A stretch of 64,000 nucleotides of DNA from Macrobrachium rosenbergii (lineage: Eukaryota; Arthropoda; Malacostraca; Decapoda; Palaemonidae). The first letter of the stretch is position 1. The number at the start of each line of letters is the position of its first letter. The translations under genes and the position numbers were made by a program. Under the pieces are notes generated by a model. That model worked only from the letters and a program-made list of their open reading frames with translations, was not told the origin of the DNA and ran no database searches. Shown one piece after another: positions 38,317 through 50,409 of the stretch. The stretch covers positions 9,455,162 through 9,519,161 of the forward strand of contig NC_089749.1 of assembly GCF_040412425.1 (NCBI RefSeq). The letters are read 5' to 3'.

Positions 38317-40742
38317 TTACGTGTCCTGGAGCTGGTCGTCCATGTTTTCTCCTGAGTGGTGTGAATAGGATGATGGTGAAGGGTATGGTGAATCTGCGAT
38401 AGTGTTCTGCACTGTGGCCAGTACTGTAGTGTACCCAGGTGTTGGTGTAGCCGATGCGGCGTGTGGATTTTGCTCTAAAATTTGTGTCATCTCGTACTCT
38501 GACACGAGTGAAAAAATTTTGGTCTTGATAATATTTTGATGATAGGGTGAAAATTTCTTTACCGTAGCAGCCACGGTATTAAAGAACAGATCAGTGGGAT
38601 CGACAGACACCTTTTCCTTGTCATTATCTAATAAATATTTCATTAGCACGGCAGAAGCTGTCTGAGAAGGCGGCTTGGATTTGCCTGACGAGGTACGCTC
38701 TGTTGTCTTGACTGCACGCTTGCCTACTCGTCCTGAAAACATCTCTCCAATAGACGGCTGGTCTACTCCACCAAAGCTACATTTCTGTTTCTTAGGCTGT
38801 AGTGATTCCATATCGTCCTCCTCCGCGTGGTCTTCCACGTCCTCAGTATCCAGACTTGCTCCATCGGTTGCTTGATTAGACGCTCTCTCTCTCTCACGCA
38901 GAAAAGGCTTTACGAAGGACATTTCATCAGCATACTTGTACTTCGTTTTACTTTCCTGACCACTCTTCGTAGCGACCTTCCTCAAGTATCTTCGATACTG
39001 GTCACGCAGGGAAACCCATCGCAGTTTGCACTCGCTCCCTAGGGGAAAGCAAGACATCAGGTTATTAATTAATTGGGCTATTATTGAGATGTCATTTGGT
39101 ATTATTTCACCGAAAACATCTTAAACAGAGAATTGTAAATTCCGATCAACAGTTATTGTATATGTGGCCTACATATGTTTATACAGTATGCTCATGGGGA
39201 TTATGACTACAGTGTAACTGATAGTACTAATGTCTATATGTATTCCAAGACTAAAAATAAAAATATACTATTATAAAGTGGTTTCGCGTTATTAATTTTT
39301 ATTGTATTTTTGTATTAAAATTTCCAGATTCCTTGCTACCGGCGATAGCATCAGAGATATAGCTTGGGACATTCAGCAGTGCACAATATCCTAAAGGAAG
39401 TGTGCACAGCTATCTATCATCATCAAGAGACTGCAACCTCAAGTTATGCCCCCACCCACACAGGAGACCTGGCGGCAAATATCAACAGATTTTTGGGATC
39501 TGCGGCATTTCCCAAACTGTATAGGGGCCACAGATGGTAAACATATAAAGATTCAAGCCCCACCAAATCAGTGGCTCACAGTTCTTTTAATTACAAGCAG
39601 ACTTTTTTAATAGTGCTACTCGGTCCTGCTGACTGAACTGAATATACACTTTAGGCCAAAGGCCAAGCACTGGCACCTATGAGGTCATTCAGCGCTGAAA
39701 TGGAAATTGACAGTAAAAGGTTTGAAAGGTGTAACAGGATGAAAACCTCGCAGTTGCACTATGAATCAAGTGTTAGAAGAGGGCGGAGAGCAAGATGGAA
39801 GAAAGGGAATATGAAAGGAGGTACGGTAAAAGGAACGAAAGGGGTTGCAGCTAGGGGCCGAAGGCACGCCGCAAAGAACCTTACGTGATGGCTACAGTGC
39901 ACCGCTTGGAATGGATTTAGAAAAGGGGGTTCTGAATATTCCACAAGCTAAAGGGCTCCCTGGAACAGCCTGTTCAGCACCCTATGAAATGGTAGATGGT
40001 GAAGCATTTCCATTTGATACTGTACTTGATGAGACCTCATCCAGGATCGCAGAGTTCTGGAGATGCTTAAACGACTTCATTTAATTACAGAATGTCATGT
40101 GGGTACAAGACTTTATTTAATTACAGAACGTCACATGCAAGGCGAGTTGTAGAGAATACCTTCAGAATTTTAAGTCCAAATTTTCAGGTATACCACCGTA
40201 CGCTCAAGTCCTGCCAGATAACGTAGACATGTATGTGTTTGAAAAGTGCATTTTGCACAGTTTCATGTAAGACCAAAATGATTCAGACATTCTCACCATA
40301 AACCCTACATGCATGACAGACAGTTTAGTTGGTACGGGTCGCTGAGGTGGCAACGCCAATCAAAACGCATTCATCGCGAGGGAGAAATTCAAACAGTTCT
40401 TCAATAGCCCTTCCGGATGTAGCCAACCATAGAGCTCTCGGATAAGAGTCCTGTATTGTCTTTGTAAGAGTTCTGTGTTGTCTTTGTCCTAAGTGCTTTT
40501 CTATATCATAAAAGGAAAACTAAGTCTTGAGTTCACTATCTACAAAACAGACTAATAATACTGTCACTGACATTACATCACAGAACATTAAAAATGCAAG
40601 TAAATTTCTTACCTGGTTTGTTTAATTCTCCTCCAATGCGATTCCATATCTTCTCCTTGAAAATATTATCACTGTACCTCCTGTTTGACACATCATACAG
40701 TTCTTCGTAAGCACGAACCAGTTCTATCAGTTTCTCATCCAT
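38317..40742 (-). CDS. MADF-BESS DNA-binding protein of the Harbinger element
   Basis: Two exons, 40,613-40,742 (start ATG, donor CCAG|gtaaga) and 38,317-39,038 (acceptor ccctag|GGAGC), join in phase to an uninterrupted 283-aa protein. Residues 5-90 form a complete MADF (Myb/SANT-like) domain, with LIELVRAYEELYD at the start, KIWNRIGGEL, CKLRWVSLRDQYRRYL and FVKPFL at the end. An acidic linker (DTEDVEDHAEEDD) and a basic patch (QPKKQK) follow. A BESS motif lies at about 190-227 (DPTDLFFNTVAATVKKFSP ... IFSLVSEYE). In PIF/Harbinger elements the second protein binds DNA and assists the transposase. MADF-BESS proteins also serve as host transcription factors. An upstream in-frame ATG would add 11 residues. 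The intron holds the transposase's second exon. The open frame is intact although the transposase is dead. Confidence 0.85.
39640..39908 (+). mobile_element. SINE-like repeat B, copy 3, inside the transposase
   Basis: Starts around TTTAGGCCAAAGGCCAAGCA, CTGGCACCTATGAGGTCATT and ends near GAACCTTACGTGATGGCTAC, AGTGCACC. It interrupts the transposase between GPAD and the LPGT block, so it inserted after the Harbinger copy did. Confidence 0.75.
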
Positions 40743-41281
40743 GTTTACAAAACTATGTACTCCAACCTGCAACACTCTCTCTCCTCTGTGAGCAGCCCGA
40801 TACTGACCGTGGCGCCGCCTGGAGCCGGAAAGTCGTTCACATTACCCCAGCACCGTCCGGCATCGCCACATAAGCACCGTCAAGTCACGTCAAAATGTTC
40901 TTTCCGAGAAAACGTGTCGTGAAGTGACGGTGGGTGCCGTGTTCACTGGTGACTTGACGTGATGGCGTGAACAAGTCCATGTGATTACATGTCAGAAATT
41001 CTCACGTACTTTGACGTGACGTGATGTGTCGGTGACGTGATGTTACACGACATGTTTGACCTTGGGATCCCACGGTACCTGGCTAGGACCACTCCCGGAG
41101 AGTACCTGTCATCATCTGCAGGTCTTCTTGTTCAAGCTGACTTTATTTAACATCAAATCGACATAAAACTTAATGATAAGCCTCGCTTTAATACTGGAAC
41201 TTAAACAAGTAAGCTCGGGAAATATATGCAATGAACGTAGAAATGTTAACATTTTACTTCACGAGATGTTGACGTAATCTT

Positions 41282-41394
41282 AGAGAGAGAGAGAGAGAGA
41301 GAGAGAATCTACTCCACGCCTCCTTAAGAATTTTAGGAGGATGTATCAGTTTTCTAATCAACACTAACTTTGATCTTGTAATCAACCAAGAGAA

Positions 41395-41475
<81 letters not shown>
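41282..41475. repeat. (GA)n and long (TA)n
   Basis: GA at 41,282-41,306, then about 76 bp of TA at 41,400-41,475. Confidence 0.95.
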
Positions 41476-41479
<4 letters not shown>

Positions 41480-42435
41480 CATAAATTCTAAAATATTATT
41501 CAAATCACCATAGGCCTATGTAGCCGTTCCCCAACATTGTTCTTAAATACAGATAGCTTGGGCAACGTTAACCATATAAACTCAAAACGTAAAGCAGAGT
41601 ACTACGATTAAAATTTAAGAATGAAACGAGACTCCCTTGCTCCCTATCCATTGGGGGTTGCAAAAAAAAAAAAAACGTTAGAGTTGCCAATTTCAGAGCC
41701 GTGTATAATTTTAACACAACTAAATCAATTCTCGCACCTTTAATTCACTTTTCAAATTGTGACCTGTCAAAATACATTGCTGTTCTATTGAATTTTATGT
41801 AAGCTGTATATAAACATTTTCACTTTCCGTTCCAAGGGCACAGCAGCAAAGAATGCCATCGATTAATTCAAACTTGGTAACAACAGCAGCTGCACCGTAT
41901 TCCAACAGGACGGATGTCATACATTATATTCCCTAACTGTCCGTTTCATTTCACTGTTACACAATTCAACTTAGGTTTCCCATAAACAAAGATTCTTTTG
42001 CACTCGTTAAACCTTCACTCTTTTCTTTCGCCACAAAAAAAAAGAAATATTTAGAAACCCAGGACAAAACAGGATATATTATGCCTATCGTACTGACAGC
42101 ACTCAAAAAACTCGCTAGAATTAAAACGCGCTAAAATTATCCTTCTCTTCGACGTATCAATCAATTCGTAACGAGTTCACTGAACGAATCACTGTATAAA
42201 AAATGACATTCACAGACGAACAAACTTCTTACAAAGATAAAAAGGCAGTTGCAACAGCCAATGGTAACCCAGTCACAGCCACGCCGTGTCTGAGGCGCCC
42301 TTCTGATCCATGTGAGTTGTAGTAGAGTGGGCGGGGCTAACAAAGAGTGGTGCGCCATCTAGGGGGATAACGGCTAAGGATCACACGGCTATCGATGCTT
42401 TTTATCGGATATACGGAAACCTTGGTTTGTATACG
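41480..42435. other. No gene recognised
   Basis: AT-rich unique-looking sequence. Confidence 0.5.
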
Positions 42436-42439
42436 GTTT

Positions 42440-42690
42440 ATATTAGGTGCGGAACCCACAGTTCTAGCTATCGACCTGACATTTTATATGCGGTTTCCAC
42501 TAAGTGAGGAGCCGTTGCAACGTGCAATGTGGTCTAGACAGGAATCTGCAAGTTTTCGGTGGCTGCACGCGATGTCACAGTTCTGGCTATCGATACGTCT
42601 TACCTTATAATAGGTCAAACTAGGTGAGGAACCGTTGCAACGTGCAATGTTGTCTAGACAGGAGCCTGCGAGTTTTGGGGGCCGTAATGC
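42440..42690. repeat. Tandem duplication of about 123 bp
   Basis: CACAGTTCTAGCTATCGA/CACAGTTCTGGCTATCGA, GAGGAGCCGTTGCAACGTGC/GAGGAACCGTTGCAACGTGC and GTCTAGACAGGA each occur twice at constant offset. Confidence 0.8.
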
Positions 42691-44035
42691 AATTACGTAA
42701 GATGTCGTGTCAGCCTAGAAACACGTTATGTACTCCTTGCTGCTTTTTTTTTTTTTTTTTTTTTGGTATTTAGGACGAAACCTGTTTAACTTCATGTTTT
42801 AGTTTATGAAGGCTTATTATGTTATCTAAATGCATATCCAGGAATTAATTTATAAGAATCTTCGTGTGTTTTGCTATTAATTATTATCTATAAAATTTAA
42901 TTTGTGGTTTGATTAAAGCGCATAGGTCAGTTTAGTTCAGTCAGCCTAAAAGTGGGACAGGTAGCCTTGAATAGGCCTAGGTTTATTTTGGAGTCGGGAC
43001 AGGTTAGTTTATAGTACCTGTACCTTACGCTTTAGACTAACTGAAGATAGGTATAATTTAAGTCAACTTGTAACAGAACTGAATTCATTTCGAGATAAAG
43101 CGAACTGATATCTTTAGCCATGACTCAGACCGAGGTTGGTTTACAATACGTTAGCTCAGCTTGTGTTAAATCTTAGTATATGTTTGGAGCATAAGTTTTT
43201 TTTTTTATAAAGAAACAAAATGTCAGTGAAAAGTATGCTACACACACAATCACACACATAATATATATATAATATATATGTGTGTGTGTGCATGCCTATG
43301 TATGGATTTACAAAACAAAATATACTCTTTTTCTTTTCATTCTTACGAGCAAAATTACTTTAATCATAAGGAAGTCCAAATGTAGTGATCATTTAGGAAG
43401 GCTTAAAGGAAAGGATCCCAGAGAAGAGATTTTCAAAAAGAAAGGATATTTTAGAAAGCACGAGACGATGCCACGAATAAAACGATCAAATAACTCATAA
43501 TTACTAGGTCAAAGAAAACACGCGAAACCAATATTTGTTTTTTAATGATGGTGAAATTAAATACGAAAGATATAGGTTGTATCAGACCACTTTTTCTCCT
43601 CATCGTTGCGAAGATTCTAACAAGATGGACAGTGAAGGAAATTCGTCTTCCGTGTCAGAGGTTTTCCATTGATTGGTGCTTGATTTGCACGCACAGTGGG
43701 AAGAGATAAGAGAGAGAGAGAGAGTCTACTCCAAGGCCGTCCAAGTTGTTTAGTCTGAGAGCCACTCCTGAAAAAAACAAAAAGTCATGCGGGCCACCTG
43801 TGTATGTATGTATGTGTATATGTATATATATACATATATATTTATGATGTAACACACATCAGATGCCAGTGAAGTTTTTCTAGAGTTATTGATTTTGCAA
43901 GGAATATTTCCTCATTCAGGATAAGAGGTAAATTTCATTTCTATGATATAAAAGAGAAATGTATTTTTATTTATTTTTCCAGGAGGGTGTCTTAGTTTTC
44001 AAATTAACACCAAAGAATTGGAGAGATAGAGAGAG
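42690..44035. other. No gene recognised
   Basis: Unique-looking sequence with a poly(T) run at 42,747 and short CA/TA and GA runs. No supported exon. Confidence 0.45.
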
Positions 44036-44037
44036 AG

Positions 44038-44370
44038 GTTTGGCCACCGAAAACAGATCTACCTTTCGGGGGTCTCGGCCTAATGCTGTATGAGCCGCGG
44101 CCCATGAAACTTTAACCACGGCCTGGTTGGTGGTCTATCCTATATCGTTGCCAGATGCACGATTATGGCACTAAATTTAACTTTAAGTAAAATGAAAATT
44201 GCAGAGGCTAGAGGTATATTTGATGATGGAGGGTGGATGATCAACATACCAACTTGCAGCCCTCTAGCGTCAGTAGTTTGCAAGATCTGAGGGCGGACAG
44301 AATAAAGTGCGGACGGACAGACAAAGCCGGCACAATAGTTTTTTTTTTTTATTTTACAGAAATCTAAAAA
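44038..44370 (+). mobile_element. Dispersed foldback repeat, copy 4 of 5 (5' truncated)
   Basis: Begins inside the family at GGCCACCGAAAACAGATCTA and lacks the CTTCGGCGCAATCGAG end. The rest follows the family through GCGGACGGACAGACAAAGCC and the terminal ACAGAAATCTAAAA. Confidence 0.8.
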
Positions 44371-45640
44371 TCGTCTTTCTTCAACACTACCGCAAACATG
44401 ACACTAATCATCAATATTTTTTCTATATTGTAGTTTTTTACATCAATATCACAGGAAGAATTATGCTAATGACAATCATTACAAAGAGTGACTTCTGATA
44501 AGCAAAGAAACACTGGTGATTAGCTAAAGGAAATGAAAAATCATATCTTGAGTGTCATGTTTGGGTAGTGTATATTATAGTTTCATATTTTCAATGCTTT
44601 AAGATAGCAATATAGGAATTCCACAGAACTTTAGCACTTTGCTGCATCACCCAAAAGCATATGGTTCGTTTTTATAACTGAAAAGATGTAGCATCACCTA
44701 CAAGGTCAATATTGCTCGTGAACTGAGTAGGCCTAACATCTCCTCCACTCCAAATACCCACTCACTGGTCCTTGCACATATAGGCCTAACCAGATTCTCT
44801 CATATCCACTCACTGAGTCTTGCATGTTAGGCCTAACCAATTTCTCTCATATCCACTCACTGAGTCTTGCATTTGCACGTAACATGACCTTGGTCTAGTG
44901 ATTCATATTCAAATGACTCTGCTCTTTACATCATGAAACTCGAACCTGCTCCACTCGGCTTTTCGTCCCAAATGGTTTATTGGTTTGTTTTCCTATCACT
45001 TTAAGCCGAGTTGAGAATGCAAAAAGGATAAAATGTTCATTTGTCATTAGCTTACTATTTAAAGTCTTGTTTTATGGCGTGAGAGTGAATTTATCACGAG
45101 ATCCAAAGTGGTTAGTAGATGATTAGATAGGCAGCCATGATAGATATCACGGTTGCAAATTAGTCTTATCGAGTATATTGACTGAGTTAAAAAGCATAAG
45201 TCACGAGTGACCTTTCAAAAGATAACAGACAACAAACCCATTTCTTATAAAAAAAATAATTAACTATGAGTCATACAGACGTTACCATTTGATTTTTAAT
45301 CCATTCTTCATCTCTCATATCATCCCAAATACCACTAACTGGCAACGGGAACGATAACCATGAAATTTAAGTACAGTGCAAAAGTGAAGGACGAATGTTT
45401 CATCTTAGTAGTCGTATATATTCCCGGTCCGAGTGCGAACGGCGTGCGTTAATCATTCTTCTCTTGGCATACTTTGGTTTCTGTTTTGGGATTAATTAAG
45501 GTAATTATTTCCATGGAGTGCTGCGGTGTTTTACGTTTAGAAATTAAGTCAGGAATGCTTAGAAAATGGTGCGACTAAAGAGAAAAGTTATGCAGTCCAT
45601 AGTATCAGTAGAGCTTCCTTTGCTCGAGATTATTGCATGC
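44370..45640. other. No gene recognised
   Basis: Includes a short duplication (CATATCCACTCACTGAGTCT twice, 44,800-44,865). A TATA-like GGTATATAAG at 45,932-45,941, beyond this stretch, lies 280 bp before the sulfotransferase start and is a weak promoter candidate. Confidence 0.4.
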
Positions 45641-45646
45641 TCATGA

Positions 45647-45752
<106 letters not shown>

Positions 45753-46219
45753 TGCTGATGAGATTCTGAGAGAGATATCTACAAAAGTTTTCTAAATTTG
45801 TACTCTGGAGTTCAGACATTTTGAGAACATACCACTATTTCTTTACCAGTGGGTTGAGTCAAGGGTGAAATAAGGGAACAATACGACAGCCGATGCTTTT
45901 ATGTTACTTACACTTCTAGACCTAAGTTCGAGGTATATAAGATATAAGAAAAATAATGAGATAAATAAGTTATGAAGAGCACTAGCCTTAATGCCAGGTA
46001 ATATTATTTATGTAAAAGATACATCACCATGAAAAAATCACGTAGAGTGAAAAATCAGTGAACTGACTAATCCACTCATTTCTGAGAAACATTACTAACA
46101 AGTATGATTAGACAACCGTCGATTCATCATTCCCTCTCTCGTGTCACACACACATCTTACAGCTTTCCATCTTTCCTTTACCTTTCCACCTGAAGAGTGA
46201 GTGAGAGAAAGGAAGGAAG

Positions 46220-47609
46220 ATGTCCCTAGCAAGCGGCCACGAAGCTCACGACCTGGAAGGAGATGAGTTCGAGAGACTGACGAGGAATTTTCCGCCCTAC
46301 AGGACAGGTCTCGTTCGCTTGTCTCCGGGAGGGTGGGTCTTCCCCAAACAGTATCGTAAATACGCCGACCACCTCTACAATTTCGAAGTGGGTGGATCTA
46401 TATACTTTGTTTATTGTTTCCTACAAGTTTTTTTCGTCTGTTTTTAAGATCTATTATTATCAGTGATTTGTTTTTAATGTTTTCTGATTTCTGGGTGATT
46501 TTAAAGATGATGATATGTACGGTAGTACAACTGTAGCCTATTCACTCCCACTCGCTCGAAAGACTAAGAGTGACAGTTCTTAGGACTTAATATTAGTCTT
46601 TTACAAAAGGCATAAATGAACTTTAACACTTCTTATATATTTAGCCAATAATAAGTACACTTTTATTTACAAATATACGCATCTAATATCATTGTTTACA
46701 TGTCTGTAAGCGTACTTTTCACGTCAAAAACTACGGCGATATTCGAGTAGCTTTCAGCTGCCCCAAAACTATTTTTCACGAATGTGAAAAGTTGTTAAAA
46801 AAAAAATTCCTGAAAACAGCGTTCCCTTGTTTCTTCGACAACAGGTCAGACCAACCGACGTCTTCCTCGTCACGTACCCAAAAGTGGGCACGACCTGGAC
46901 CCAGGAGATCCTATGGACGATGATATTCAACCCGGATTTGGATAACCCGAAGCAGGAGGTGTCGCTGGAGAAGCGCTCGCCCTTCTTAGAGTGAGTAATC
47001 TTTTGATGGAGGAAGGATTGGAAGGTCTCTGATAAAGTGAGGAGTCTTTTAAGGAGTGAGGGAAACCTCGTGTTGAGGAGTCTTTTATGGAGTAAGGAAA
47101 ACTCTGATAAATTAGGGAGTCGTTTATGGAGTAGAAGGAAACTTATGCCGAAGTTTCTTCGGCGCAATCGAGTTTTCTGTGCATCGTATAATCAAGGCAC
47201 CCGAAAATAGATCTATCTTTAGGTCTCGGTGTAATGCTGTATGAGCCGTGGCACATGAAACTTTAACCGCGGCCCGGTGGTTGCCTGGCCTATATCGTTG
47301 CCAGACGCACAATTATGGCTAAATTTAACCTTAAATAAAATGAAAACCACTGAGGCTAGAGGGCTGCAATTTGGTATGTTTGATGATTGGAGGGTGGATG
47401 ATCAGCATACCAATTTGTATCCCTCTAGCCTCAGTAGTTCTTAAGATCTGAGGGTGGACAGAAAAAGTGATGACGGACAGACAAAGCCGGCACGATAGTT
47501 TTCTTTTCAGAATACTAAAAGTCTTTCTCAATGTGGTAAGAAAAACTTTTTGATAAAGTAAATATTCTTTTAGCTTGTATATCCAATAATAATAATAATA
47601 ATAATAATA

Positions 47610-47677
<68 letters not shown>

Positions 47678-49599
47678 CTTTCTTAGTGTGGACATGCTGT
47701 TCCCGGCCGAAACCACTCCCGAGACGGAGGAATTCATGAAGCCTGCTTTGGAGGAATTCAAGAAGCTGTGTCCTGGAAAGGATCCCAAGGATGGGATGTA
47801 CTGGCAAATAGGAGCGGCCTGCAGGGATCGTCCTCGCATCCTGAAGTCACACCTGCCTCTGTCGCTGCTGCCTCCGTCGTTAGTGGATGTGGCAAAGGTA
47901 TACTTCCTTTAGTTTCGTGATCTTTTGCGGTGAGCCGTGACAAAGGCATGAAGATTTTTTTCCCGGGAGTTTTGGGGTGTGCCGTTGCAAAGGTAAGAAG
48001 AAAAATGGTGATCTTTTGCGGTGAGCCGTGACAAAGGTATGAAGAGTTTTTCCCGGGGAGTTTTGGGGTGTACCGTTCCAAAGGTATGAAGAAAAATGGG
48101 AATAAATTGAATAAAGCACCGAGACAAGGGAAAATATACGTTGTCCCGTTTCTCCTCCAGGTAGTATACGTCATTCGTAATCCTGCTGACGTCATCACGT
48201 CCTACTGTCATCACTGCTCCCTCTTCACCGAGATGAAGTTCACAGGGACCGTAGAAGAGTTTGCCGAACTCTTCCTCAACGACGATGGTAAGAAGAAGAA
48301 GAAGAGGAAACTTTTGTTTATCTATTGATTTGATTGCCAAAGAAGCCTTGTATCCTTGACATAGACCCTTCTTATTATCTCGTATTCGACACACTTTGAC
48401 TTTTCTCCATTCAAAGTATTCCTGTTTATACTCGTCCTCCATAGAGACCTCATAGGTCCCAGAGATTGTCCTTAGGATTAAATTTTGTGTTCCAGTTCCT
48501 GTTCTAATACTCCATTAAAGGGACTAGATTCTCTATTACTCCTTCTTCTATTGGAGGTCTATTGAAGCTTCATTAGTTTCTATTTCCTCTTCCGTCAGTG
48601 GTCTATTGGCCCTATAAATTTTGTATTCAAATTCTAATACCGACCCTTTAAAGCAAATAGATTCTCTATTTCTCCTTCTTCTATTGGAGGTATATTGAAG
48701 CTTCAATACTTTCTATTTCCTCTTCCATCAGTGTTCTATTGGTCCTGTAAATTTTGTATTCAAACTCTAATACCGACCCTTTAAAGCGAACAGAGTCTCT
48801 ATTTCTCCTTTTTCTATTTGGGATCTATGAGATCTATTAAAGCTTCTATTCTTTCTATTTCCTCTCCCATCAGTGTTCTATTGGCCCTAAAAATTTTGTA
48901 TTCAAATTCTAATACCGACCCTTTAAAGTGAATAGATTCTCTGTTTCTCCCTCTTCTACTGGAAATCTATGAGATCTATTAAAGCTTCTATTCTTTCTAT
49001 TTCCTCTCCCATCAGTGTTCTATTGGCCCTATAAATTTTGTATTCAAATTCTAATACCGACCCTTTAAAGCGAATAGATTCTCTGTTTCTCCCTCTTCTA
49101 CTGGAAATCTATGAGATCTATTAAAGCTTCTATTCTTTCTATTTCCTCTCCCATCAGTGGTCTATTGGCCCTATAAATTTTGTATTCAAATTCTAATACC
49201 GACCTTTAAAGCGAATAGATTCTCTATTTCTCCTTTTTCTATTGGAGGTCCATGAGATCTACTAAAACTTCTATTCTTTCTATTTCCTCCCCCATCAGTG
49301 GTCTATTCGCCCTACTGGCTCCACGTCAAAGAGGCCTGGGAGAAGAGGTCCCACCCCAACATGCACATCCTACGCTTCGAGGACATGAAATCTGACGTCA
49401 CGAAGGAACTACGAAAACTCAACGACTTCCTGGGGACCAAACTCAACGAGAAGCAGCTGGAGAACGTGAGTGGGATAGAAAAAAGCTCAGTCGTTCGACT
49501 GGGAGGTGAAACTGGATGCCTCTGAAAAGGTTGCTTGCAAAATTTTATGTCAGCACATTTTAAGTTGAGTCGTAAGGTATCAGATTCTCTCCTGTAGTT

Positions 49600-49687
<88 letters not shown>

Positions 49688-50335
49688 ACGTGTATACCTG
49701 ATACTTTGTAATAATACGAGGCAAATGACTGCTAATGAAGACGTGGGACTTTGCAGTAAAAAACCGCGTGTTTACAGAGAAATGTTATATCATCTTTTGT
49801 AGTGAAACAAGTGGTCATAGACCGAAGAAATGGTCTAGTTGTATAAACAGAAACTTGACAGTTACAATTTTCAATCAGCAAAACTTTATAAGTCACTAAC
49901 ATCAAATTTATTCTACTGAATAAAAGCAGTGGAGTTGAAAAGCCTCTGCTTTGCAACGACTCTTAGATGAAGTACTACTACTGTCAAGCTCAGTTCAGTT
50001 TCTATGGAGAGGTCTTGGCTATGTAACGGCACCTCAGTTTGCGTATATTTACGTTACAGTTCCAAACATCGAATTGAATTTTCACTTTATTCATTATTTT
50101 AATCTACATGTGATGCGATATTTCCATCTCTGTCTTCTCAAGGTCTTTTCTAAATGTCTTCTTCTTCTGGTTATTCCAATTTAATCCCGATTTTCAGGTG
50201 AAGAAACACACAACCTTCGACGCCATGAAGAATAGAACTACGATATTCGATTTTGACATAACCGAGAAATCGCCTTTCGTCGACCCTGAGGTTCTGAAGA
50301 AAGATGGAGGATTCTTTAGACAAGGTATGAGAAGG

Positions 50336-50409
<74 letters not shown>

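Larger units (their letters stand above)
37956..40270 (+). pseudogene. HARBI1-like Harbinger transposase, broken
   Basis: Exon 1 runs about 37,956-38,221. LLLDEEKQLRVHEALRKTK, then an in-frame stop, then FFQYFRMSKSKFNWYLL, and after a frame change KEKLAVCLR at the donor (CTAAG|gtgagt). Exon 2 starts at 39,328 after tttccag with FLATGDSIRDIAWDIQ, in matching phase (AG|A = Arg). Further on are FPNCIGATDGKHIKIQAPPN (first catalytic Asp region), FNYKQTFLIVLLGPAD, a SINE-like insertion (39,640-39,908), then LPGTACSAPYEMVDGEAFPF, RRVVENTFRIL (catalytic Glu region) and PDNVDMYVFEKCILHSF. Several frameshifts and stops separate these blocks, so no functional enzyme can be made. Confidence 0.85.
37862..41031. 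mobile_element. PIF/Harbinger-type DNA transposon
   Basis: A 20-bp perfect inverted repeat, CGACACATCACGTCACGTCA at 37,862-37,881 and its reverse complement at 41,012-41,031, bounds a 3,170-bp segment. Inside are a degenerate HARBI1-like transposase (+) and an intact MADF-BESS gene (-), the two-protein content of PIF/Harbinger elements. The ends contain several more GACGTGA/TCACGTCA motifs (40,870-41,045), so the true tips may lie a few tens of bases away. A 3-bp TWA target duplication, expected for this superfamily, was not proven. A SINE-like copy has inserted into the transposase, so this copy is not autonomous. Confidence 0.75.

Noticed and set aside
47331..48442. Minus-strand frames of 146-177 codons across the sulfotransferase gene
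   Set aside because: They are antisense to exons 3-4 and to the intron 3 duplication; one contains a poly-Asn/poly-Tyr run from (ATT)n.
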